DNA from: Acidimicrobiales bacterium
Lineage (GTDB): Bacteria > Actinomycetota > Acidimicrobiia > Acidimicrobiales > DATDAH01
Assembly: GCA_016794585.1 (NCBI GenBank)
Contig: JAEUJM010000032.1
Location: forward strand, 1-64,000
DNA: 64,000 nucleotides
Reading direction: 5' to 3'
Shown here: positions 25,807-34,025 of the stretch, in pieces
Numbering within the stretch: the first letter of the stretch is position 1
Layout of the letters: each line of letters opens with the position of its first letter
Translations under genes and position numbers: made by a program
The notes under the pieces: model-generated
Databases searched by the model: none
Seen by the model: only the letters and a program-made list of their open reading frames with translations
What the model was told of the DNA's origin: nothing

Positions 25807-26193
25807 GTGCACGGGACCGACGACATCGCCGCGGTGCGGGCGGCCAACCAGGCCTTCTACGACGCCCACGAGGGTCGCGACCTCGCCGCCATGGCCGACG
25901 TCTGGGACCACGACGCCGGCGTCGTGTGCGTGCACCCGGGGTGGCCGATCCTGCGAGGGTGGCCCGATGTCGAGGAGTCGTGGCGGCGCATACTCGGCGG
26001 GCCCGGCCGCAACCAGTTCATCCTCACCAACGACGAGATCGTCGTGGTGGGCGATGTCGCGTGGGTGACCGTGGACGAGAACCTGATGGCCGGTGCCGTG
26101 TCGGGCACCGTGGCCGCCACCAACGTGTTCGTGCGCCGCGGCGACCGTTGGCTGCTCACCCTTCACCACGGCTCCCCGGTGGCGCCCCACTGA
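25807..26193 (+). CDS. SnoaL / NTF2-like small protein
   Basis: A 128-residue cone-shaped alpha+beta protein. VRAANQAFYDAHEGRDLAAM opens the N-terminal helices, VWDHDAGVVCVHPGWPILRG follows, and RGDRWLLTLHHGSPV ends the sheet, the pattern of DUF4440/SnoaL-like members. It may be an isomerase, hydrolase or binding protein. TACCGT (25794-25799) ends 7 nt before the GTG and there is no Shine-Dalgarno, a model leaderless gene. Confidence 0.82.
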   Translation: MHGTDDIAAVRAANQAFYDAHEGRDLAAMADVWDHDAGVVCVHPGWPILRGWPDVEESWRRILGGPGRNQFILTNDEIVVVGDVAWVTVDENLMAGAVSGTVAATNVFVRRGDRWLLTLHHGSPVAPH

Positions 26194-26202
26194 GCGCCCC
26201 GC

Positions 26203-27156
26203 TCAGGGGGCGTCGACGAAGAGCAGCTCGCCGGCGCGCAGGACCGACACGGGGCCGTCCTCGCTGACCGCGACCACGGTGGCCCGGGGGTCGTCGTGGC
26301 TGTACCGGCGCGCCGACGTGTGCCGGGTGCCGCCGAGGGGGTCGACCTCGGCCTCCGCGGCCGAGCTCGGGATGAGGCGCACCCCGAGTTGGCGCAACAC
26401 GCCGGCGCCGTCGAAGACCGCGGCGCCGTCGACCTGGGTGAGGGCGTGGCGCAGCGGGGCGAGGTGGGTGGCCGTGGTGATGCGCAGCTGGGGCGGGGTG
26501 GGCAGGCGGGCCTCGACCGGCGGCCCGGGCTCGTCGTCCGGGCGGTGGATGAGCAGCGAGCCGATGCCCAGGGACCCGAGGTCGTGGACGGCGAAGGCGA
26601 GCAGGGCCTCGAGCACGGCGGGGTCGCCGTGGCCCGGGCCGGTCACCGCCCCGAGCCAGCTGCGCACGGGCGGCTCGTGGTGCCAGTGGACGTTCTCCCA
26701 GCGCAGCACCCCGAAGGCGCCGACCACGCGGACCGACCCGCCGGGATGGCGTTGGACCACGGTGGCGCCCAGCACGTCGGCCAGGACCACGAGGTCGCGC
26801 TCGGACCCGGCGGGACGGTCGAACACCAGCCACTCGGTGGTGCCGTCGGGGTGGCGGCACAGCCAGCAGGATCGGCCGTCGGCGAAGCGCCGTGCCGCGG
26901 CGAGCGGTTGGTGCCCGGTGTCGACCCGGGTGATGGTCAGGGTGGTTCCCGCCTCCCATCCCGCAGGGTCGGCCTGGGGCGCGACGACGGTCCCGGTGAC
27001 GACCACCCGCCGCTCGTGGACCTCGGGGCGCAGGGCACGGGCGACCTCGTCGAGGAGGAGGTCGAGCGTGGCGGGGTCGTAGGCGTCGAGGGGGAGGCCG
27101 GCCTCCTCGAGCTCTTCCACCAGGCGGCGCCGGCGCCGTGCCTCGAGGTCCTCCAT
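26203..27156 (-). CDS. Stand-alone DAC (DisA_N, diadenylate cyclase) domain protein
   Basis: A 317-residue protein. Residues about 180-317 match the DAC domain that makes c-di-AMP from two ATP: VLEALLAFAVHDLGSLGIGSLLIH is the opening helix and strand, DGA (243-245) is the first signature, and GTRHTSARRYS (276-286) with VVAVSEDGPVSVLRAGE the second. The usual RHR motif is RHT here, so activity is uncertain. The first 175 residues (VVVTGTVVAP, FADGRSCWLCRHPDG) are a domain I do not recognise; there is no DisA helix-hairpin-helix part and no CdaA membrane part. TACGGT ends 6 nt before the ATG (leaderless). Confidence 0.75.
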   Translation of the reverse strand: MEDLEARRRRRLVEELEEAGLPLDAYDPATLDLLLDEVARALRPEVHERRVVVTGTVVAPQADPAGWEAGTTLTITRVDTGHQPLAAARRFADGRSCWLCRHPDGTTEWLVFDRPAGSERDLVVLADVLGATVVQRHPGGSVRVVGAFGVLRWENVHWHHEPPVRSWLGAVTGPGHGDPAVLEALLAFAVHDLGSLGIGSLLIHRPDDEPGPPVEARLPTPPQLRITTATHLAPLRHALTQVDGAAVFDGAGVLRQLGVRLIPSSAAEAEVDPLGGTRHTSARRYSHDDPRATVVAVSEDGPVSVLRAGELLFVDAP

Positions 27157-27195
27157 GTCGTGACCGTACCGAGCGGTGCCCGCTGATCAGGTCGA

Positions 27196-28125
27196 TCAGG
27201 TGTGGTGGCCGACGATGATCTCGACGATCTCGTCGGGTGCCTCCATGGGAAGCATGTGCCCGCGACCCCGCAGCTCGACGAGGCGGGCCTCGGGGATGGT
27301 GGCGGCCATGCCCCGACTGAACGCCGGCGGGGTGAGGGGGTCACGGCTGCCGACCATGACCGTGGTGGGCACCCCGATGCGGGCGCCGGCCTCGCGCAGG
27401 TCCATGGCCTTCAGGCCCTGGAGGATCCCTTGGCGGGTGGGGAACGGGGTGCCCACGAAGTGGTCGCGCGTAGCGCGCACCGCGGCGTGGGAGGCCCCCT
27501 TGCCGAGCGTCCCGCGCACGAGGACGTGGCCGTAGCGGCTGGCCATGGCACGGTCGAGGAGCGGCCCGACCCGCTCCAGCGAGTCCGTCGCCCGGCCGAG
27601 GGGTCGGGCGCTCAGACCGCCGGCGGCGGTGGCGACGAGGACGAGGCCCCGGGTGCGGTCGGCGGCGACCTCGGGGTGGCCGATGGCGAACGCCTGCACG
27701 GTCATGCCGCCCAAGGAGTGGCCGGCCACGACGGCATCACGGGCGTCCACGGCCTCGAGCACCTCCGCCAGGTCGGTGCCGAAGCGCTCCACCGCGAAGC
27801 CCTCGTCGCCCACCGTCGAGGGATCGTGTCCCCGTTGGTGCCAGCGCACCACCCGGTGGCCGCGCTCGAGGAGCGGGCCCGCCACCAGCGACCAGTTGTC
27901 GACGTGGCCGCCCCAGCAGTGGGCCAAGACGACGGTGGGCCCGTCCTCCGGCCCGAGGACGTCGACCACGAGGGTGGCGCCGTCCGACGTGGTGATCTCG
28001 AGGTGCTCGCCGTACTCGATGGCCTCGAGCAGGCTGCGGTCGGCGCGCCGGGCCCGCACGGCCAGTGCCGCGGCGAGGGCGGCGCCGGCCGAGGCGCCGA
28101 GGAGCAGGGCGGTGCGAGTGCGCAT
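27196..28125 (-). CDS. Alpha/beta hydrolase with N-terminal anchor
   Basis: About 309 residues starting MRTRTALLLGASAGAALAAA, a signal-anchor-like hydrophobic segment, with AAGGA upstream. The alpha/beta-hydrolase core shows the oxyanion strand VVLAHCWGGHVDNWSL, nucleophile GHSLGG, acid VMVGSRDPLTPPA and base GRGHMLPMEAP, a full Ser-Asp-His triad. It may be an esterase, lipase or haloperoxidase-like enzyme at the membrane. It lies 45 nt downstream of the TetR gene on the same strand... in transcription order after TetR, so it may be read from the TetR promoter and thus share its control with the MMPL exporter. Confidence 0.88.
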   Translation of the reverse strand: MRTRTALLLGASAGAALAAALAVRARRADRSLLEAIEYGEHLEITTSDGATLVVDVLGPEDGPTVVLAHCWGGHVDNWSLVAGPLLERGHRVVRWHQRGHDPSTVGDEGFAVERFGTDLAEVLEAVDARDAVVAGHSLGGMTVQAFAIGHPEVAADRTRGLVLVATAAGGLSARPLGRATDSLERVGPLLDRAMASRYGHVLVRGTLGKGASHAAVRATRDHFVGTPFPTRQGILQGLKAMDLREAGARIGVPTTVMVGSRDPLTPPAFSRGMAATIPEARLVELRGRGHMLPMEAPDEIVEIIVGHHT

Positions 28126-28170
28126 CGATCCATCCTTACCCGTTGTATGGGGCACTGCCTGCCCGCGCGG

Positions 28171-28809
28171 TCAGCCGGGCGGGCCCAGCTGGAGGCGGAT
28201 CACCAGGTCGTCGAGGAGGGCCTCGACGGGAGGCCACGGGCCCTCGGGGTGGCAGCCGAGCAGCGTGACGATGCCGTGCATCCAGGTGTGCACCTGGACG
28301 GCCACGAAGGTGGGGTCGCGGTCGTCGTCGCGGAGGGTGAGGATGTCGGCCACCACCTCGACCAGCTGGTCGAACGCGGTGAGGCCGACGGGCTCTGGGC
28401 GCGCAGGCAGGTCGGCGGGATCGGAGAACAGCACCCGGTACTTGCCAGGGTGCTCGAGGGCGAAGCGCACGTAGGCGCCGCCGGCGTCTCGCAGGCGGGC
28501 GAAAGGGGTGTCGGCGGCGAGGTAGGCCTCGGCCAGGGCCTGCTGGAACTCGTCCCAGCAGTGGTCGACGGCCGCGACCATGAGGTCGGCCTTGTCGTCG
28601 AAGTGGTTGTAGACGGCCATGGGGCTGACGCCCGCCGCCGAGGCCACGGCGCGCAGGCTGACCCGGTCGACCGAGCGGTGCTCGGCGATGAGCTCGGCCG
28701 CGGCGTCGAGCAGGTCGGCGCGCAGGCGGTCGCCCTCCCCGCGCGGGTTCCGGGCCCGGACGCCGTCGGTCTCGGCGTCGTCGGGTTGGTCTGCCGGTGT
28801 GACCGACAT
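28171..28809 (-). CDS. TetR-family regulator, divergent from MMPL exporter
   Basis: About 212 residues. The HTH reads DLLDAAAELIAEHRSVDRVS, then LRAVASAAGVSPMAVYNHFDDKADLM. The C-terminal domain has RLRDAGGAYVRFALEHPGKYRVLF, of the TetR_C_13-like/WHG type. The ATG at 28809 is chosen because GGAGG is 5 nt upstream; another ATG is at 28821. Only 51 nt separate it from the MMPL ATG, with a palindromic operator-like region between, so it is very probably the repressor of the exporter and of itself. Confidence 0.9.
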   Translation of the reverse strand: MSVTPADQPDDAETDGVRARNPRGEGDRLRADLLDAAAELIAEHRSVDRVSLRAVASAAGVSPMAVYNHFDDKADLMVAAVDHCWDEFQQALAEAYLAADTPFARLRDAGGAYVRFALEHPGKYRVLFSDPADLPARPEPVGLTAFDQLVEVVADILTLRDDDRDPTFVAVQVHTWMHGIVTLLGCHPEGPWPPVEALLDDLVIRLQLGPPG

Positions 28810-28821
28810 CACGTCCTCCAT

Positions 28822-28860
28822 GGGTTGACGCTCGTAAGTATACATGCGTACATACGCTCC
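28822..28860. promoter_or_regulatory. TetR / MMPL divergent operator-promoter
   Basis: TTGACG (28825-28830) is a plus-strand -35; TACATA (28849-28854) 18 nt later is a possible -10. The interval GTAAGTATACATGCGTACATAC is AT-rich and holds interrupted dyads of TATAC/GTAC and ATG/CAT, typical of TetR sites that cover a promoter. The MMPL ATG follows 6 nt after. Confidence 0.5.
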
Positions 28861-31152
28861 ATGTTCAGCTTCCTGGGTCATCTCGCCGTCCGTCGCCGCC
28901 GGGCCCTGCTCGTGGTCACCGTCGTGTTCGTGGTGGCCGCCGGCGTCATCGGCGGCGGCGTGTTCGACCGCTTGTCCACCGGCGGCTTCCTCGACCCGGA
29001 CAGCGAGTCCAGCCGGGCCGAGACGTACCTCGACGAGACATTCGGCGCCGCCTCGCCCAACGTCGTGCTGCTGGTGACGGCCGAGGGGGGCGACGTCGAT
29101 GCCCCGGCGGCCGCCGCCGCCGGCGCCGAGCTCACCGAGGAGCTGGCCGCCCTCGACGGCGTCGACGCGGCGTCGTCCTACTGGTCGCTCGGGTCCCTGG
29201 CGCCGCTTCGCAGCACCGATGGCAGCGCCGCCCTGGTGCTCGGGGTGATCGGAGGGAGCCCGGACGACGTCGAGGTGGTGGTGGAGGCCATCGACGAGGA
29301 GCTGGCCGGCACCTACGGCGACGGCGCGGTCACCGTGGCGGTGGGCGGCCAGGCCGAGGTGTTCCGCCAGGTCGGCCTCACCATCGAGGGCGACCTCGCC
29401 CGCGCCGAGAGCATCGCCGTGCCCATCACCATGGCCCTGCTCATCGTCGTCTTCGGGGGCCTGGTGGCGGCGCTGCTGCCCCTGGGCATCGGCATGGTGG
29501 CGGTGCTCGGCGCCTTCCTGGTGCTCTGGCTGGTGACGAGCGTGGCCGACGTTTCGGTGTTCTCCATCAACCTCGTCACGGCGCTGGGCCTGGGCCTCGC
29601 CATCGACTACAGCCTGTTCGTGGTGTCGAGGTTCCGGGAGGAGCTCGCCGCCGGTCGCTCCACCGAGGCGGCCGTCGTCCGCACGGTCGAGACCGCCGGT
29701 CGCACCGTGGCCTTCAGCGGCCTGACCGTCGCGGTGTCGCTGTCGGCCCTGCTCATCTTCCCGCTGTTCTTCCTGCGCTCGTTCGCCTACGCCGGCATCG
29801 GCGTCATCCTCGTGGCCATCATCACCTCGGTGGTGAGCCTGCCGGCGCTGCTCGCGGTGCTGGGCCACCGGGTGGACAAGGGCCGGCTGTGGAAGCGCCG
29901 CCCCGCCAAGCCGGTGGGCGAGGGCTTCTGGTACCGCCTCGCCCACGCGGTGATGCGCCGACCCCTCGTGGTCACCGTGTCGGTGGTGGCCTTCCTGCTC
30001 TTTCTCGGCCTGCCGTTCTTCAGCGTGGTGTTCGCCAGCCCCGACCATCGGGTGCTGCCCGAGGGCAACCCCGCCCGCGAGGTGTCCGAGCAGCTCGAGA
30101 CCGACTTCGACTCACCCGAGGCCAACGCCTTCCCGGTGGTGATCACCGAGGACGTCACCGACGAGCAGGTGGACGCGCTCGCCACCGAGCTGTCGAGCCA
30201 CCCCGACGTGGCCCGGGTCGACGCCCGCACCGGCCACTTCATCGACGGCGCCCTGCTGGCCGGTCCCGACGCCACCACCGAGCGCTTCACCGCGGCCGAC
30301 GCCGGCGAGGCCACCTGGTTGAGCGTCGTCCCCACGGTGGAGCCCGCCTCGGCCGAAGGGGAGGCACTGGTCGAGGACGTGCGCGCCCTCGACCCCGGGG
30401 TCGACGTCCTCGTGGGGGGCGGCTCGGCGCAGCAGCTCGACGTCAAGGCGGCCATCTTCGGGCTCGTCCCCTGGGCGGCGGCGTGGATCGGCATCGCCAC
30501 CTTCGTCCTTCTGTTCCTGATGTTCGGGAGCCTGCTCGTGCCCCTCAAGGCGCTGGTCCTCAACCTCCTGAGCCTCAGCGCCACCTTCGGGGCCATGGTC
30601 TGGGTCTTCCAGGAGGGCAACGGCGCCGGCCTGCTCGACTTCACCGCCACGGGCCTGACGGACACGACGACGCCCATCCTCATGTTCTGCATCGCCTTCG
30701 GGCTCTCGATGGACTACGAGGTGTTCCTGCTCTCCCGCATCAAGGAGGAGCACGACAAGGGCGCCACCAACGAGGAGTCGGTGGCCCTCGGCCTCGAGCG
30801 CACGGGCCGGATCGTCACCGCCGCGGCGTTGCTCCTCGCGGTCACCTTCGTGGCCTTCGCCAGCTCGGGGGTCACCTTCATCAAGCTCTTCGGCCTCGGT
30901 CTGGCGCTGGCGGTCCTGATGGACGCGACGGTGGTCCGGGCCACGCTGGTGCCGGCGCTGATGAAGCTGGCGGGTGACGCCAATTGGTGGGCGCCGGCGC
31001 CGCTGCGCCGCTTCCAGGAGCGCTTCGGCCTGCACGAGGCCCCGGCCGACGGCCCCTCGGACGAGGTCGTCGACCTCGACGAGGAGGGCGACGGCTCGAT
31101 CGACGGCGGCTCGCCGGACGCCCAGCTCGAGGGCGATCTGGCCACCGTCTGA
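28861..31152 (+). CDS. MMPL-family (RND-type) transporter
   Basis: A 763-residue exporter of the MmpL/YdfJ group with 12 predicted membrane helices in two halves: one helix at 14-36, a periplasmic domain to about 175, five helices to about 330, a helix near 375, a second periplasmic domain, and five helices from about 540. GLAIDYSLFVVSRFREEL and GLSMDYEVFLLSRIKEEH are the two proton-relay segments with the conserved Asp-Tyr pair. Family members export lipids or hydrophobic compounds. The acidic C-terminal tail (DEVVDLDEEGDGS) is extra. The longer frame upstream is antisense to the hydrolase and TetR genes and was dropped. Confidence 0.92.
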   Translation: MFSFLGHLAVRRRRALLVVTVVFVVAAGVIGGGVFDRLSTGGFLDPDSESSRAETYLDETFGAASPNVVLLVTAEGGDVDAPAAAAAGAELTEELAALDGVDAASSYWSLGSLAPLRSTDGSAALVLGVIGGSPDDVEVVVEAIDEELAGTYGDGAVTVAVGGQAEVFRQVGLTIEGDLARAESIAVPITMALLIVVFGGLVAALLPLGIGMVAVLGAFLVLWLVTSVADVSVFSINLVTALGLGLAIDYSLFVVSRFREELAAGRSTEAAVVRTVETAGRTVAFSGLTVAVSLSALLIFPLFFLRSFAYAGIGVILVAIITSVVSLPALLAVLGHRVDKGRLWKRRPAKPVGEGFWYRLAHAVMRRPLVVTVSVVAFLLFLGLPFFSVVFASPDHRVLPEGNPAREVSEQLETDFDSPEANAFPVVITEDVTDEQVDALATELSSHPDVARVDARTGHFIDGALLAGPDATTERFTAADAGEATWLSVVPTVEPASAEGEALVEDVRALDPGVDVLVGGGSAQQLDVKAAIFGLVPWAAAWIGIATFVLLFLMFGSLLVPLKALVLNLLSLSATFGAMVWVFQEGNGAGLLDFTATGLTDTTTPILMFCIAFGLSMDYEVFLLSRIKEEHDKGATNEESVALGLERTGRIVTAAALLLAVTFVAFASSGVTFIKLFGLGLALAVLMDATVVRATLVPALMKLAGDANWWAPAPLRRFQERFGLHEAPADGPSDEVVDLDEEGDGSIDGGSPDAQLEGDLATV

Positions 31153-31184
31153 CCGCTTCGGACCCGGGCGCGCGGCCCCACCCG

Positions 31185-31217
31185 CCATAGACGATCAGAT
31201 ATGGGGTGAGGTACGCT
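31185..31217 (+). promoter_or_regulatory. Promoter and inverted repeat of the HTH / nucleotidyltransferase pair
   Basis: CCATA (31185-31189) and TATGG (31200-31204) form an inverted repeat spanning a TAGACG -35-like hexamer (31188-31193). An 18-nt spacer leads to TACGCT (31212-31217), which ends 7 nt before the GTG of the HTH gene. The layout fits leaderless transcription with autorepression by the HTH protein. Confidence 0.5.
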
Positions 31218-31224
31218 GGGGTCC

Positions 31225-31554
31225 GTGCACGCCGCCGCCCTCCTTCGCCACGCCCGGGTCCGCCGCGGCCTGAGCCAGGCGGAACTGGCCCGGCGGGCGG
31301 GCACCAGCCAGCCCGTCATCTCGGCCTACGAGCACGGTCGGCGCGATCCGGGCACGGCGACCTTGCGGCGGCTGGTCGGCGCCACCGGCGAGCAGCTCGA
31401 GTTGCGTCTCGCCCCCGCGGTAGCGGACATCCCGCCGCCGGTCACGCGTGAAGAGCACGCCAGCCGCCTGGTCGACGTGCTCCTGCTCGCCGACGCCGTC
31501 CCCACCCGCCGCCGCGGCGAGCTGTCGATGCCGCGGCTGGTGTCTCGAGGGTGA
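31225..31554 (+). CDS. XRE-family HTH protein, probable antitoxin
   Basis: A 109-residue protein. Residues 5-55 are a Cro/CI helix-turn-helix (LLRHARVRRGLSQAELARRA, GTSQPVISAYEHGRRDPG). The remainder (EQLELRLAPAVADIPPPVTR, LVDVLLLADAVPTRRRGELS) is a short dimer or neutralising tail. Its last codons overlap the GTG of the nucleotidyltransferase gene (GTGA), the tight coupling typical of toxin-antitoxin operons in which the HTH protein comes first. Direct repression through the upstream inverted repeat is likely. Confidence 0.82.
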   Translation: MHAAALLRHARVRRGLSQAELARRAGTSQPVISAYEHGRRDPGTATLRRLVGATGEQLELRLAPAVADIPPPVTREEHASRLVDVLLLADAVPTRRRGELSMPRLVSRG

Positions 31555-32105
31555 CTGGTCCCACCCGCCCCTCGCTGCCCGACAAGGTGGTCGCCATCGA
31601 CCGGGCGCTCGAGGACGTGCCCCACGCCTTCGGCGGCGCGATCGCCCTCGCCTACTGGGCCGAGCCGAGGGCCACCATCGACATCGACCTGAACGTGTTC
31701 GTGGCGGCCTCGCTGGCCGATGACGTACTGGGCCCGCTGGAGGCGCTCGGTGTGTTCACCGACGACGCCCCGGCCGCGATCGAGCGTGACGGTCAGGCTC
31801 GCGTGTGGTGGGACGCCACGCCCGTCGACCTGTTCTTCGCCTACGACCCGTTCCACGATGCCGCCCGGGCCGCCGCGGTGAGGGTGCCCTTCGCGGACAC
31901 CACGATCACCGTCCTCAGCGCCGAGCACCTCGTCGTGGCGAAGTCGGTCTTCGACCGACCGAAGGACTGGATCGACATCGACTCGGTGCTGGCGCTCGGC
32001 ACCCCGGTCGACGCGGCCGAGGTGCTGCGTTGGGTGGGGCGCATCGCCGGGGACGACGACCCCCGCTACGACCGCATCGCGGCGGTGCTCACCCGGACCG
32101 GCTGA
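31551..32105 (+). CDS. AbiEii/MNT-like nucleotidyltransferase, probable toxin
   Basis: A 184-residue nucleotidyltransferase. HAFGGAIALAYWAEPRATID, followed by IDLNVFV, contains the GG...RxTxDIDL active-site pattern with the two metal-binding Asp residues; VDLFFAYDPFHDAA and LSAEHLVVAKSVFDRPKDWI, then DIDSVLAL carry the later conserved Lys and Asp. This is the AbiEii/AbiGii-like fold that modifies tRNA ends or partner proteins in type IV/VII toxin-antitoxin and phage-defence systems. It is shorter than classical AbiEii (about 300 aa). The HTH partner is upstream. Toxicity is inferred from arrangement, not shown. Confidence 0.78.
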   Translation: MTGPTRPSLPDKVVAIDRALEDVPHAFGGAIALAYWAEPRATIDIDLNVFVAASLADDVLGPLEALGVFTDDAPAAIERDGQARVWWDATPVDLFFAYDPFHDAARAAAVRVPFADTTITVLSAEHLVVAKSVFDRPKDWIDIDSVLALGTPVDAAEVLRWVGRIAGDDDPRYDRIAAVLTRTG

Positions 32106-32130
32106 GCACTCGCCGCCTGCGGGCGGGTGG

Positions 32131-33582
32131 TCAGCCGCGAGGTGCGCCGCCCTTGCGGTGGCCGCCGCTGCCGGCCTTGCGGGGCGGGGCGTTGCGGGGC
32201 GTGCCCTTGCGGCGGGCGCCGCCCTGGGTGTTGCCACCGCCGGTGGCCGACCCGTTGGCCTTGCGGGGGCCGTTGCTCGAGCGGCCGCCCGCGGAAGCAC
32301 CCGCGGTGGCCTTGCGGGGACCTCCCGGACGACGAGGGCCGCCCTTGTGGGGACCGCCCGTGTGTGAGCGCTTGGGGCCGTTGCCGCGGCGCTGGTTGCT
32401 GGGGCCGACGGGGTCGAAGGGCTTCGGGGCCATGCCCGGCTCGGGGGTGGGCACGGCGGGGAAGTCCGTCAGGTCGGGGGTGACCGGGCCGCTGGTGCCC
32501 AGGCCCAGCTTGCGCTGCATCCGGGAGGCGGTCTTGCGGTGCTCGCCCCCGATGAGGCTCACGACGGTGCCGCTGGCGCCGGCCCGGCCGGTGCGGCCGG
32601 AGCGGTGGACGTAGTCCTTCTCGTCGGCCGGCGGGTCGAAGTGGATGACGCAGGCCACGTCGGTGACGTGGATGCCGCGGGCGGCGACGTCGGTGGCCAC
32701 GAGGGCCTCGACCTTGCCCTTGGTGAAGGCCTGGAGGGCACGCTCGCGCTGGGGCTGGCTGCGGTCACCGTGGATGGCGGCCGCGGTGACGCCGGCGTTG
32801 GCGAGCTGCTTGGTGAGGCGGTCGGCCCGACGCTTGGTGCGGGTGAACACGATGGTGGGCCCGTGGCCGCGCACGAGGCGGGCGGTGAGGTCGACCTTCT
32901 CGTGGTCCGAGGAGTGCCAGAAGTGGTGGGTCGTGCGGTCGGGGCCGGTGTCGATGGCCTCGGCCTCGTGACGGGCGGGGTTCTGCTGGTACCGGCGGAT
33001 GAGCACGTCGACGTCGTTGTCGAGGGTGGCCGAGAACAGCAGCGTCTGGCGGTCGGGGCGCACCTGGTCGAGCAGGCGCTTGACCTCGGGCAGGAAGCCC
33101 ATGTCGGCCATGCGGTCGGCCTCGTCGATCACGACCAGGTCGACCTCGTCGAGGCGGACGTCGCCGCGCTGGACGAGGTCGGCGAGGCGACCGGGGCAGG
33201 CCACGGCGATGTCGACGCCGTTGCGAAGGGCGGCGAGCTGCTTGCCGAAGCCGACGCCGCCGTAGAAGGAGGCCACGGTCTGCTTGCGCAGGGCGGCGAG
33301 GGGGCGCAGCTCGCTCTCGATCTGGGCGGCGAGCTCACGGGTGGGGGCGAGCACGAGGGCGTGCGGGCGCCGCGGGCGGCCGTGGGTCGAGCGCACGACG
33401 AGGGGGATGCCGAACGCGAGCGTCTTGCCGGAGCCCGTGGGGGCCTTGCCGCAGACGTCGCGGCCGGCGAGGGCGTCGGGCAGGGTGGCGGCCTGCACGG
33501 GGAAGGGCGCGGTGATGCCGCGCTGGTCGAGGAGGGTGGCGAGGTCGGCGGGGACGCCGAGCTCGCGGAAGGTGAGGGACAC
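32131..33582 (-). CDS. DEAD-box RNA helicase, RhlE type
   Basis: About 483 residues. Motifs in order: Q motif (GITAPFPVQAATLP), Walker A APTGSGKT (about 47), PTRELA, motif II DEAD (about 150), SAT (FSATLD), and motif VI HRSGRTGRAG. The motif Ib is CPGRL rather than the usual TPGR. The last 110 residues are a disordered Gly/Arg/Lys/Pro tail (RRGNGPKRSHTGGPHKGG) for RNA contact. RhlE-type helicases remodel ribosomal or structured mRNA, often in the cold. The GTG at 33582 (VSLTFRELG) fits the family start; the open frame upstream looks like non-coding leader. Confidence 0.92.
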   Translation of the reverse strand: MSLTFRELGVPADLATLLDQRGITAPFPVQAATLPDALAGRDVCGKAPTGSGKTLAFGIPLVVRSTHGRPRRPHALVLAPTRELAAQIESELRPLAALRKQTVASFYGGVGFGKQLAALRNGVDIAVACPGRLADLVQRGDVRLDEVDLVVIDEADRMADMGFLPEVKRLLDQVRPDRQTLLFSATLDNDVDVLIRRYQQNPARHEAEAIDTGPDRTTHHFWHSSDHEKVDLTARLVRGHGPTIVFTRTKRRADRLTKQLANAGVTAAAIHGDRSQPQRERALQAFTKGKVEALVATDVAARGIHVTDVACVIHFDPPADEKDYVHRSGRTGRAGASGTVVSLIGGEHRKTASRMQRKLGLGTSGPVTPDLTDFPAVPTPEPGMAPKPFDPVGPSNQRRGNGPKRSHTGGPHKGGPRRPGGPRKATAGASAGGRSSNGPRKANGSATGGGNTQGGARRKGTPRNAPPRKAGSGGHRKGGAPRG

Positions 33583-34025
33583 GTTGGGTACAGCTCCAGT
33601 GACGCGCGCCCGGTCGGGCACGGCGTCGGTCAAAGGGGGAAGGGCGGCGACGAACCCGATCGGCAGCCTTCGAGGTGGCCGGCGGACCGGCGTTGCTGCG
33701 TCGCGGCAGCGAAGGCGTGGCCGCAAACGAGATTCGGTGTCTCAGCGGCCCGTCGCGCCCTGAACTGCGGAACCCGACGATGGTGTAGCGAGTGTTGCTG
33801 GTGTTGCGGCGGCCACCGTAGCCCGCCGGTGGCGCGCTTCCACCTTCCCGGGCCCCGCACCCCAACGAGGGGGCGTCGGTCTACCCTGCCTGCCAGCAAC
33901 TGCTGCTGGCAGTCCGGGCCCTCGGTTGCGGTCTACGAGGACCGCTGGGGCGAGGCGCCGGCGTGGGCCGTCGACCCACCCGGCACCCGCTTCACCAGCG
34001 CCGGCCCACCCCGCCCCCGTCCGGC
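33583..34025. other. 443-nt intergenic region with a hairpin and a coding-like remnant
   Basis: No complete gene is visible. A perfect 9-bp stem with a 5-nt loop lies at 33890-33912 (CTGCCAGCA / TGCTGGCAG), just after a TACCCT -10-like hexamer (33882-33887). From about 33925 a plus-strand frame reads VAVYEDRWGEAPAWAVDPPG, then TRFTSAGPPRPRPA and TAA at 34029, which looks like real protein but has no ATG, GTG or TTG in frame. It may be the 3' remnant of a lost gene. The left 200 nt are the helicase leader. Confidence 0.4.

Noticed and set aside
27202..28860. N-terminal 550-residue extension of the MMPL frame
   Set aside because: It is antisense to the hydrolase and TetR genes; the MMPL protein has a normal start with its first helix at 28861.
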